Source: Thermoanaerobaculia bacterium (lineage in GTDB: Bacteria > Acidobacteriota > Thermoanaerobaculia > Multivoradales > J023). From it: DNA of 64,000 bases. A program made the translations under genes and the position numbers. The DNA is taken from contig JAUIJL010000012.1 of NCBI GenBank assembly GCA_030431255.1, forward strand, positions 186,001 to 250,000, in the 5' to 3' direction. This document shows positions 7,464-14,861 of the stretch, piece by piece. How positions within the stretch are numbered: the stretch's first letter is position 1; each line of letters begins with the position of its first letter. The notes under the pieces were generated by a model. It did no database searches and was not told the origin of the DNA. It saw nothing but the letters and a program-made list of their open reading frames with translations.

Positions 7464-9518
7464 ATGAGCGACCGAGGCAAGTCAGATACTCCTGATGACC
7501 GCGCCGACAAGCCGCGCTCCGAGGGAGAGCCCAAGCGGGTCCGGTCCGGACGCAAAGCCTCAAAGGCGAGCGCGGACGCCGCTCCCCCGCGAGATCGGAC
7601 GTCTTCCTTAGACCCCTGGAAGAAAGCGCGTGAGCGTGTGCTCGAAAAGATTCAACACGAGCCCCAAGATCGCCCTGCCGAGCCCACGCCTCGCGGCGAG
7701 GGTCGGCCCGAGCCGTCAAATCGTCGACCACCGAGCACCGAAACACCCTATGGCCGCCGCAAGACCGAAGGTCCGCGCCGAGACGGCGAGCGTGCCGGCA
7801 GTCGGAGCCATGATCGCCAAGGCTCTGGTTTTCAGGGTCGTCAAGACCGAGATCAGAGCTCCCGGGAACGACGGGATTCCGGGGAAGGGCGAGATCGACA
7901 TCGCGAGCATCGCGACCGCGAAGGCCGGGCTCGTCGACCCACCGACGGTCGCCCACCCCGCCGAGATGAGCGGGATCGTCGGGAAGACGGGACCAGCCGG
8001 GATGATCGGGGCCGCCGTGGCTACGGGATCCGCCGAGATGACGGGGTCAGCCGGGACGACCGGGGCCGCCGGGATGACCGGGGACGCCGGGACGACCGGG
8101 GACGCCCTGGCGACAAGGATCGTAGGGATGATGGACGGCACAGCTTCGAGCCCCGGCGCAGGCGCTCCGACGGCTCCCAAGGCCCGCCGAGCCGCCGCTC
8201 CTCGGATCGCCGACCTCCGAATCGGCGAGACCAGGAGGCAAGGCGACGTCCGCCGAGCCCGGATCGTCGCGACAGGCCGAATTTCGAGCGGCGGGATCGG
8301 GACGATGCGCCCCGAGATCAAGCTCAGGTCAGGGCCGGTGCCCGTCTCGCCGAGGTCGAAGAGCTCGAGCTGACGGTGGAGAAGCTGGTCTACGGCGGAG
8401 ACGGCCTAGCGCGCTTCGAAGGCATTCCGATTTTCGTTCCCCGTTCAGCTCCGGGAGATCGCATTCGCGCCCGTCTCACCGAGCGCAAAATGGGTTACGG
8501 CAGGGCCGAGATTCTCGACATTCTCGAAGCCGGACCCGACCGCCGCCAACCCCCTTGTGCCCATTTCGAGCGCTGCGGTGGCTGCGATCTCCAACACCTC
8601 GAAGACGCTGCGCAGCTACGTTTGAAAGCGGAGTCTGTGGTGGAGACCCTGCGCCGAATCGGCGCGGTCAAACCCCCGGCAAAATTCGAGATTCTCGCCG
8701 GCGCCCCCTTCGGTTATCGGCTGCGCACCCAGCTGCATTTGGCCACCACAGAGCGCGGTTTACAACTCGGCTACTTCGCCCGCGGCAGCCACGACCTGGT
8801 CCCGGTGACGGAATGCCCGGTGCTGGTGCCCCAGCTGGAACAACAACTGCCCAGCCTGCCCGAACGGCTGCAAGACGCGACCCACGCCCGGGTCGACTTC
8901 GCCGCCGGCGACGGCGATCAATGGGCGGTCTCACCGCCCCACGGTGACCTGCCCAAGGGCGAGATCACCGTTACCACCGGCGGATTCGCCTACTCCTACG
9001 ATGCGAGATGTTTCTTCCAGGGGCATCGAGGCTTGGTCGACGACTTGGTCAGTCGAGCCGTGGGCGCCGAAGGAGATCCGGACGGCGTCGCCTACGATTT
9101 ATTCAGCGGCGTGGGTCTATTCAGCTTGCCCCTGAGCCGCAAGCACGGTCGGGTGGTTTCCGTGGAAGGAGATCGCGTGGCCGCGAGATTTGCCCGCCGA
9201 AACGCCAGGGCCAACCGGACCGACAATGTGGAGGTGGTGGCCCAATCCGTGGAGAGCTGGATCGACCACCTGCCCAAGGATGCGTCGCGGGTGTTGGTGG
9301 ATCCGCCCCGGGTGGGCCTGTCGGACAAGGTCCGGCGCGTGCTCATGGCTCGACGCCCCCGTCGGCTGACCTACGTCTCCTGCGAGCCGCCGACCTTGGC
9401 GCGGGATCTCAAGCAGCTGGGCCGAATCTTCCGCATTGAATCCCTCGTCTTGATCGACATGTTCCCGCAAACCGGACACATGGAGTCGGTCGTCCAAATG
9501 AGCTTGGTCGACGAATAA
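7464..9518 (+). CDS. RlmD/RumA-type rRNA (uracil-5-)-methyltransferase with a long charged N-terminal tail
   Basis: 684 residues, roughly 250 more than usual for the family. Residues 1 to about 290 are Arg/Asp/Gly-rich low-complexity sequence with RRDDRG-type repeats. The enzyme proper follows: a TRAM-like domain (LVYGGDGLARFEGIPIFVP), iron-sulphur cysteines in PPCAHFERCGGCDLQHL, SAM-binding DLFSGVGLFSLPLS, VLVDPPRVGL, and the nucleophile segment YVSCEPPTLARDL. Family members methylate C5 of a uridine in 23S rRNA or tRNA. The start at 7464 has GGAG ten bases upstream; the frame is open further to 7368. The tail may bind RNA, as RG-rich tails do elsewhere; that is inference. Confidence 0.88.
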   Translation: MSDRGKSDTPDDRADKPRSEGEPKRVRSGRKASKASADAAPPRDRTSSLDPWKKARERVLEKIQHEPQDRPAEPTPRGEGRPEPSNRRPPSTETPYGRRKTEGPRRDGERAGSRSHDRQGSGFQGRQDRDQSSRERRDSGEGRDRHREHRDREGRARRPTDGRPPRRDERDRREDGTSRDDRGRRGYGIRRDDGVSRDDRGRRDDRGRRDDRGRPGDKDRRDDGRHSFEPRRRRSDGSQGPPSRRSSDRRPPNRRDQEARRRPPSPDRRDRPNFERRDRDDAPRDQAQVRAGARLAEVEELELTVEKLVYGGDGLARFEGIPIFVPRSAPGDRIRARLTERKMGYGRAEILDILEAGPDRRQPPCAHFERCGGCDLQHLEDAAQLRLKAESVVETLRRIGAVKPPAKFEILAGAPFGYRLRTQLHLATTERGLQLGYFARGSHDLVPVTECPVLVPQLEQQLPSLPERLQDATHARVDFAAGDGDQWAVSPPHGDLPKGEITVTTGGFAYSYDARCFFQGHRGLVDDLVSRAVGAEGDPDGVAYDLFSGVGLFSLPLSRKHGRVVSVEGDRVAARFARRNARANRTDNVEVVAQSVESWIDHLPKDASRVLVDPPRVGLSDKVRRVLMARRPRRLTYVSCEPPTLARDLKQLGRIFRIESLVLIDMFPQTGHMESVVQMSLVDE
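8031..8118 (+). repeat. 18-bp tandem repeat encoding RRDDRG units
   Basis: Four to five imperfect copies of an 18-base unit of the form CGCCGGGATGACCGGGGA. They lie in frame inside the methyltransferase gene and encode the Arg-Asp-rich tail. Copy number is likely to vary between strains. Confidence 0.8.
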
Positions 9519-9562
9519 GACAAAGGCTCGATCAAGAGACATCTCCAAAAGGATTACCGCCC

Positions 9563-10066
9563 ATGAGCACCCCCCAAGAGCCTGCCTACAGCTTGACCCT
9601 GGCCAAGGAAGACTTCAAATTCTCATCCGGCCACTTCACGCTTTTCGGCGAGAGCCATGCGGAGCTGCTCCATGGCCACAACTACCAGGTGGGCGTGGAA
9701 TTTGTCGGACGACGGCTCGACGAGGAAGGCTTGCTGATCAACTTCATCGAAACCAAAAAGATGATCCGCAGGCTGTGTGAGGAGCTCGACACCCAGCTGC
9801 TGATTCCCGACCGCAGCCCTCATTTGCATCTCCAAGAGCAAGACGGCCACCTGGAGATTCGCTTTCAGGATCGACGCTATGTGGTGCCCTCGGCGGATGT
9901 GCTTCTGATTCCGGAGGTCAATACGTCGATCGAGCTGCTGGCTCGTTATATTTGGGGCCGGCTGACCGAGGAGCTCGACTTGAGCCATCTCGACTCGATC
10001 GGCGTCAGCGTCTCGGAAACCGCGGGCCAGCTCTGCTGGTACCGGGCGCCGGCCCCTAAAAGCTAG
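9563..10066 (+). CDS. 6-pyruvoyl-tetrahydropterin synthase / QueD-like protein
   Basis: 167 residues, ATG behind AAGGA. FKFSSGHFTLF supplies the first metal-binding histidine and LLHGHNYQVGVE the HxH pair, the zinc ligands of the PTPS/QueD fold. A glutamate-containing SETAGQLCWY segment lies near the C-terminus as in the family. Members convert dihydroneopterin triphosphate either to pyruvoyl-tetrahydropterin or to carboxy-tetrahydropterin for queuosine. No queuosine or folate gene is adjacent, so the exact reaction is open. It is convergent with the selenoprotein gene, 17 bases apart. Confidence 0.85.
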   Translation: MSTPQEPAYSLTLAKEDFKFSSGHFTLFGESHAELLHGHNYQVGVEFVGRRLDEEGLLINFIETKKMIRRLCEELDTQLLIPDRSPHLHLQEQDGHLEIRFQDRRYVVPSADVLLIPEVNTSIELLARYIWGRLTEELDLSHLDSIGVSVSETAGQLCWYRAPAPKS

Positions 10067-10083
10067 AGCGACGACGGCTGGGC

Positions 10084-10314
10084 TCAGGCTATTTTCTTCG
10101 CCAGCTCCGACTCTACCTCGCCGTGCTCCGGGAAGCGTCCGAGGGTTTTTTTCGAAAAGATCAGCTCATCGCCGAGCTTCACCTCAAAGACGCCGTTCTT
10201 GCCCTTGATAAAATCGGTTTCGAGGCCGAATTGCTTTTTGATTTCGTCCGCCAGACCGGCGGCTCTGGGTAGGTAGTTTCAAACCACACAATATTCAATG
10301 GTCAGCTGAGACAC
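10084..10314 (-). CDS. SelW-like (Rdx/SelT-SelW-SelH family) selenoprotein with UGA-encoded selenocysteine
   Basis: A 76-residue protein readable only if the UGA at 10279-10281 (codon 12) is selenocysteine. It begins at a GTG six bases behind AAGGAG. The redox motif is CxxU in IEYCVVUNYLPRA, exactly where Rdx-family proteins have CxxC or CxxU after a first beta strand. The remainder (LADEIKKQFG, then FIKGKNGVFEV, then GRFPEHGEV) fits the small thioredoxin-like family from end to end without another interruption. A SECIS-like hairpin follows the UGA. Family members are thought to work in thiol redox control. A gene finder that stops at UGA would lose it. Confidence 0.88.
10246..10281 (-). promoter_or_regulatory. 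bacterial SECIS-like hairpin following the Sec codon
   Basis: On the minus strand, 16 bases after the UGA, CCGCC pairs with GGCGG around the loop GGUCU. A short GC stem with a GGUCU apical loop at this distance resembles the E. coli fdhF SECIS, whose loop is AGGUCU. In bacteria this element lies inside the coding region and recruits SelB. Confidence 0.8.
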
Positions 10315-10333
10315 TCTTGGCTCCTTGCGACTG

Positions 10334-10405
10334 GGAACGCCGTGTTGCGTTCCTCGGCGAATAGATCACAGCCTGTTCCGCTCGCTGCTTGGACAGGCTT
10401 TTTCA
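10334..10405. other. two hairpins and a T-run upstream of the selenoprotein gene
   Basis: GGAACGC/GCGTTCC (10334-10353) and AGCCTGT/ACAGGCT (10370-10399) are perfect 7-bp stems. On the plus strand the second is followed by TTTTT, so it can act as a terminator there; on the minus strand both would lie in the leader of the selenoprotein mRNA. Which strand uses them cannot be decided. Confidence 0.5.
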
Positions 10406-10486
10406 TTCTAGATAAGATTCGGCGGCCCGGCTATCTGGGATTCAGGTTCAGAAAAAATTCTTCGACCGTCGAAAGTCAGCGAGGTT

Positions 10487-11125
10487 ATGACCGCAAATTC
10501 TTCCCTTCGAATCGCTCATCGCTCGCGCGGCCTATCCACTTGGGCCGTGGCTTCGGCATTGGCTCTGTGTTTGGCGTTGGGCTTGGCCGCCTCCACCGAG
10601 GCGAAGAAACCCAAAGATCCCGAGGAGCTGTTCAATCCGCTGCTCGGCGTGCAATGGTCCCATTGGCTGGTGGGTCCTATTGCCGAAATGGCCGACGAGA
10701 AGGAAATCGACGCCTTCCTACGCCTCACTACCGATGAGGAAGCGGTTGCTTTCGCCGAGAGCTTCTGGGCCAAGCGCAATGCGGACACCGCGGTCTTTCA
10801 GAAAACCCCAGAAGACCTCTTCAAGCTGCGCACCGAGGAAGCCGACAAAAGATTCTCCGAAGGGACCTTTCCCGGCAGCCGGACCGACCGGGGCACCACC
10901 TTGATCCTCTACGGCGAGCCGACGGAAATCACTTTCGAATCCCCAAAGAAAGTCGGTTATCCGCCACTGGAAGTTTGGGAATACTCGAAATCGGCGGAGA
11001 AAGGCCTCGACGGCAAGAAGCCCAAGCGGCGATATCGCTTCGTCGAGATCAAAGGCTCGACGGTGCTCTACACCGGCCAACCCCTGCGCGCCGACCCCCG
11101 GGCCCGTTTGAAGCATCGAAATTGA
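10487..11125 (+). CDS. secreted GWxTD-domain-like protein
   Basis: 212 residues, start behind an AGCGAGG site. A signal sequence spans residues 17-37 (WAVASALALCLALGLAAS) with a likely cleavage near TEA. The body has FAESFWAKRNADTAVFQKTPEDLF, then DRGTTLILYGEPTEI and VWEYSK, the layout of GWxTD-domain proteins that are frequent in Acidobacteriota and Bacteroidota. The signature GWxTD itself is not seen; SHWLVGPI stands near its place. Function of the domain is unknown; it acts outside the inner membrane. Confidence 0.7.
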   Translation: MTANSSLRIAHRSRGLSTWAVASALALCLALGLAASTEAKKPKDPEELFNPLLGVQWSHWLVGPIAEMADEKEIDAFLRLTTDEEAVAFAESFWAKRNADTAVFQKTPEDLFKLRTEEADKRFSEGTFPGSRTDRGTTLILYGEPTEITFESPKKVGYPPLEVWEYSKSAEKGLDGKKPKRRYRFVEIKGSTVLYTGQPLRADPRARLKHRN

Positions 11126-11189
11126 TCGTCGCCCAGCCTTCTTCGATCCCTCAGTCTCATTTTGATCCCCTGATTCAGAAAGGAAGCAT

Positions 11190-12260
11190 ATGCAAACCCG
11201 CGCTCTCTTGAAGGGTTCCGGCATCGCCGTGGCGAAACATCGGGTCACCAACGATATGTTGGCCAGGATCATGGAAACGGACGACACATGGATTCGCGAG
11301 CGTAGCGGCATTGAAACCCGCTACTACGCGGATCCGGGCACGGGCGCCTCAGAGCTGGGCGCCGAAGCCGCGCGCCAAGCCCTCGACAACGCGGGCGTCG
11401 ACGCCCGAGACTTGGATTACGTGGTCTGCGCCACCATGACTCCGGACCACTACTTCCCCGGCTCCGGCACCTTGATTCAGAACCATTTGGGCATCGATCC
11501 GTTGCCCGCCCTCGACCTACGCCAACAATGCGCGGGGTTCGCCTACGGCCTGCAAGTGGTGGACATGATCATCCGCAGCGGCACCGCGCGCACGGTGCTG
11601 CTGGTGGGCTGCGACGTGCACTCCTGCCTCATGCCCTATTCCGAGCAGGCTTGGGACGTGCTCTACGGCCACAAGCCGGGCCCATTGGACGCCGAGGAGA
11701 TCGCTCGTTACAACCAACACCGACACCTTTACGTGCTCTTCGGTGACGCCGCCGGTGCCATGGTCTTCCAAGCTCACGACGCCGACGACGGTCGAGGCAT
11801 CCTCGCCTCCCGGCTCTACGGTGACGGTGGCAATAAGGGCATCCTCTATGTTCCCGGCGGTGGCTCGAAGTACCGCCCATGGGTGGACGCCGACATGATC
11901 GAGCGCGGCGACACCGTACCGTTCATGGACGGCCGTACGGTGTTCAAGCTGGCGGTGACCAACATGCCTAAAGTGACCCGCGAGGTCTTGGAAACCCAGG
12001 GCTACGGACTCGACGACCTGGACTTGTTGATCATGCACCAGGCGAACTTACGCATCAACGACGCCGCCCAAAAGCAGCTCGGCTTGGACGATGCCAAGGT
12101 CCACAACAACATCCAGAAATACGGCAACACCACCTCCGCCACCCTGCCCCTGGCCTTCCACGAGGCCAAGCTCGCCGGCAAAGCCCCGGAAGGCTCGTTG
12201 GTGGCCTTCACCGCCCTCGGCGCGGGCCTGCACTACGGCTCCGTGTTGGTGCGCATCTGA
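11190..12260 (+). CDS. 3-oxoacyl-ACP synthase III family protein (KAS III / FabH-like)
   Basis: 356 residues, ATG behind AAGGA. The catalytic triad of condensing enzymes is complete: Cys114 in DLRQQCAGFAYG, His283 in IMHQANLRI and Asn313 in YGNTTSATLPL. KAS III enzymes condense an acyl-CoA with malonyl-ACP to start fatty acid or related chains. It is about 30 residues longer than E. coli FabH and carries an insertion after residue 155, which is seen in KAS III-like enzymes of secondary or olefin pathways too. No acyl carrier protein or other fab gene is adjacent, so primary fatty acid synthesis is likely but not proved. Confidence 0.88.
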   Translation: MQTRALLKGSGIAVAKHRVTNDMLARIMETDDTWIRERSGIETRYYADPGTGASELGAEAARQALDNAGVDARDLDYVVCATMTPDHYFPGSGTLIQNHLGIDPLPALDLRQQCAGFAYGLQVVDMIIRSGTARTVLLVGCDVHSCLMPYSEQAWDVLYGHKPGPLDAEEIARYNQHRHLYVLFGDAAGAMVFQAHDADDGRGILASRLYGDGGNKGILYVPGGGSKYRPWVDADMIERGDTVPFMDGRTVFKLAVTNMPKVTREVLETQGYGLDDLDLLIMHQANLRINDAAQKQLGLDDAKVHNNIQKYGNTTSATLPLAFHEAKLAGKAPEGSLVAFTALGAGLHYGSVLVRI

Positions 12261-12310
12261 CAGCCGACCAAACCGGCCGAGGCAATACTGCGACTTGCCT
12301 TTTTCCGATC

Positions 12311-12394
12311 GTAGGGTCGGGGCTTGCCCCCGACCGGACCGTCGGAGGCTCGGCATAGCCTCGCCTCTCGGGCGGGGACAAGCCCCGCCCCTAC
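12311..12394. repeat. inverted pair of REP-like palindromes
   Basis: GTAGGGTCGGGGCTTGCCCC (12311-) and, 34 bases on, the reverse complement of GTAGGGGCGGGGCTTGTCCC (ending 12394) form a head-to-head pair in the gap between the KAS III and RNase HI genes. A related single unit is at 49417. Confidence 0.75.
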
Positions 12395-12465
12395 GCCAGG
12401 TCTGCCCTGCTTAGGGCTACGGGTGTTTTGCCGCGGAGCTCGACTCACCTGTGAGAATCGACGCA

Positions 12466-12978
12466 TTAGGTGATGTTCAGGCCGGGCAGCTGGGAGCCGG
12501 GAGGCATCAAGGGTTCCGGATATCCCGGATCCTCGGGCAGATCTTTGCGTTTGGCCGTCTGCACGGCCAATTCGTCACAGCGTTCATTTTCCGGATTTCC
12601 GGCGTGACCTTTGACCCATTTGAATTGCACTCGGTGGACGTCCAGCAGATCCAAAATCTGCGCCCATAGGTCGGCGTTCATGGCCATGTCACCTTTTTTG
12701 GTACGCCGCCAAGCGTTGCGCCGCCAACGCCGGGCCCAGCCCTTTTCAACCCCGTCGACCACATATTTCGAATCCGAGTAGAGGGTCACGGCACACGGCC
12801 TTTTGAGCGCCTTCAGACCTTCGATCACCCCGGTCAGCTCCATGCGGTTGTTGGTGGTCAACCGATAACCACCGGTCAGCTCTTTGCGATGCTCACCGAA
12901 GATCAGCACCGCACCATAACCGCCGGGCCCGGGATTTCCGCTGGCGCCACCATCGGTGTAAATCGTCACTGCTTGCAT
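12466..12978 (-). CDS. rnhA: ribonuclease HI
   Basis: 170 residues. It opens with VTIYTDGGASGNPGPGGYGAV, giving the first catalytic Asp; MELTGVIEGL gives the Glu, LYSDSKYVVDG the second Asp, and the C-terminal part gives WVKGHAGNPENERCD with the His and last Asp. The enzyme removes RNA from RNA-DNA hybrids in the cytoplasm. The basic handle region (RRWRRNAWRRTKKG) typical of the E. coli type is present. Fifteen to twenty extra C-terminal residues (PEPLMPPGSQLPGL) are unusual but short. Confidence 0.95.
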   Translation of the reverse strand: MQAVTIYTDGGASGNPGPGGYGAVLIFGEHRKELTGGYRLTTNNRMELTGVIEGLKALKRPCAVTLYSDSKYVVDGVEKGWARRWRRNAWRRTKKGDMAMNADLWAQILDLLDVHRVQFKWVKGHAGNPENERCDELAVQTAKRKDLPEDPGYPEPLMPPGSQLPGLNIT

Positions 12979-13471
12979 ATGGCTTCCTCGACCGCGCCGA
13001 CGGGTCTAGCCGACCTCGCCACCGCTCCAATCCTCTTCAAAGGTGGCTCCGCACGGCCGGTTATTCTCAGATCTGAAAAAAGACCATTCTCAACTTTGAG
13101 ATCGCGGCCGGCAGCACCCGTGCCGGGAATTCCCGACGCTCCCCGCAACCGATTCGTCAATCATGCCCCAAATCGCTTGTTTTCAAAAACTTGTAGCCCC
13201 CATATCGACCGATCTCGAGATTCGGACGAGCGGCCCCCATCGATCCGCTTGGGCCGGCATGGAAAGTGCTCTATTAAGGGGCTCCGGATGAAATTGATGG
13301 AGAGACGGTGTCGACTCACCACCGGCACCGCTTCCCTCCCTCCCCCCTCCTCCCATCCGTGAGCCACTTTCCCCATCGAATCGCACCTCCGTCTCGGGAG
13401 TTGAAGACCCCCGGACTTGACCTTGGATTGAAATCCTTGGGATTCGAGCTCGACCCTGGGATAGTACAACC
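12979..13471. other. intergenic stretch without a recognised gene
   Basis: Divergent gap between rnhA and the hydrolase. Only a short palindrome, ATTCTCAACTTTGAGAT at 13086-13102, stands out; a close relative occurs at 14536 behind the hydrolase gene. Reading frames here are short and lack codon bias. Confidence 0.5.
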
Positions 13472-14482
13472 GTGAAAAAACGATGGCTCCAGGGTTTGAC
13501 CCTCGCGCTCTTGGCCGGCTCTCTGCTCGTCCTATCCCTCTACCGCGGCGAAATACCGCCGGAGGAGCTGGAGGCACTCTATGCCGCCGGTCCTAAGCAC
13601 GCAGCTTCCCAATTCGTGGAGATCGAGGGATCCCGGGTTCATTTCCGCGACGAAGGTCCGAAAGACGCGCCGGCGTCGCTGTTGCTCCACGGCACCGCCG
13701 CCTCCCTGCACACCTGGGACGGCTGGGTCGAGCGTTTGGGGAGCCGTTTCCGCCTCCTGCGTTTGGACCTCCAAGGCTACGGGCTGACCGGCCCCAACCG
13801 GCAAAAAGACTACTCCATCGACCAGCAGATTCGGGTGATCACCACGTTGATGGATCGTCGCGGAATCCCGAGCGCCGCGGTCGCCGGAAACTCCCTCGGT
13901 GGCTTGATTGCTTGGCGGTTGGCGGCGGCTCACCCCGACCGCGTCCGGAGCCTAATTCTGCTCAGCCCCGCCGGCGCTCCGCCCCCCGAAACCGCCGACA
14001 AAGCTCCGAAGACGCGGAGGGGTTTTCGCACCTTGGACCTGGCCAAGATCCCAGGCCTGAGAAGCCTTCTCACCCGCCTCACCCCACGCTTTCTCATCCG
14101 TCGATCCATGGAGCAAGTCTACGGAGACCCCTCTCGACTCTCTGAGGAGCTGGTGGAACGTTACTATTTGATGCTGCGACGCCGAGGTAATCGGCAAGCA
14201 CTGGTCGACGCCATGTCACAGCGCGTGCCGTCGAGCACCGCCGGATCCCCAATATCCACAGCAGGCTCGCGCTCCCTAGCCGACGTCTCCCAACCGACTC
14301 TGATCCAATGGGGCTCGAAGGATCGTTGGATTCCCGTGGAGCACGGCTCTCGATTTCACCGAATCCTTCCCGCCAGTAGCTTGATCATCTATCCGGACCT
14401 GGGCCACGTGCCCATGGAAGAGGATCCTGAGCGCACAGCCGAGGATGCCGAGCGTTTCTTGCAATCCCTAGACGCCTCTTGA
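13472..14482 (+). CDS. membrane-anchored alpha/beta hydrolase
   Basis: 336 residues, GTG start. Residues 5-24 form a signal anchor. The fold is clear: LLLHGTA (oxyanion hole), LRLDLQGYGLT, nucleophile elbow AGNSLGG with Ser141, acid WGSKDRWIP and histidine DLGHVPMEE. Substrate cannot be read; similar single-domain proteins include haloalkane-type hydrolases, esterases and lactonases. The protein probably faces the periplasm. It stands alone between two gaps. Confidence 0.87.
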   Translation: MKKRWLQGLTLALLAGSLLVLSLYRGEIPPEELEALYAAGPKHAASQFVEIEGSRVHFRDEGPKDAPASLLLHGTAASLHTWDGWVERLGSRFRLLRLDLQGYGLTGPNRQKDYSIDQQIRVITTLMDRRGIPSAAVAGNSLGGLIAWRLAAAHPDRVRSLILLSPAGAPPPETADKAPKTRRGFRTLDLAKIPGLRSLLTRLTPRFLIRRSMEQVYGDPSRLSEELVERYYLMLRRRGNRQALVDAMSQRVPSSTAGSPISTAGSRSLADVSQPTLIQWGSKDRWIPVEHGSRFHRILPASSLIIYPDLGHVPMEEDPERTAEDAERFLQSLDAS

Positions 14483-14736
14483 GTCCGCGGTCGGCGCTTC
14501 GAGCTCCTGAGACGAGTCATCCCTGAGACAGGTCAATCTCAGTTTTGAGAATCCGGGCAGCTCCGGCCCGATCACCCCTACCGCCATCTCACCGGTCCCC
14601 TGCCGGCCACTCACCGCCTCGGCAGATTCCCAAGAAGACTCAAGCACTGATTACAAAGCACTTAGACAATATGACCAACGTGCCCGCTCGGATTTTCCGA
14701 CCTTTAACGAACATTTCACCGTCGCCCGCAAATGAT

Positions 14737-14846
14737 TTGACCGAGTGGCATGGAATTTGCTAAAAATTCCAGTGTAGAGAGGAGTGGAAATTAGCCGACC
14801 CTGTTCCGGAACCCAATTCCGTCGAGCGGAGGTCGGCCTTTTTTTT
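14737..14846 (+). ncRNA. candidate small RNA with its own promoter and intrinsic terminator
   Basis: TTGACC and TAAAAA (14737-14742 and 14761-14766, 18 bases apart) could form a promoter. About 25 bases later GCCGACC pairs with GGTCGGC across a 30-base loop that itself contains TTCCGGAA, and TTTTTTTT follows. The predicted transcript is about 75 bases with no open frame. It could also merely terminate readthrough from the hydrolase gene 310 bases upstream. Confidence 0.45.
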
Positions 14847-14861
14847 GCCCGTGCCAAGTGA

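Noticed and set aside
7630-8373. A Gly/Ala/Arg-rich frame in another register over the methyltransferase tail
   Set aside because: It arises from the low-complexity repeat of the real gene and ends inside it.
10084-10314. The UGA at codon 12 as a nonsense mutation, making this a pseudogene
   Set aside because: The stop falls exactly at the redox Sec/Cys position, the rest of the frame is intact, and a SECIS-like hairpin follows at the right distance.
13161-13577. A minus-strand frame in the gap before the hydrolase
   Set aside because: It overlaps the hydrolase start antisense and has no ribosome site or recognisable domain.
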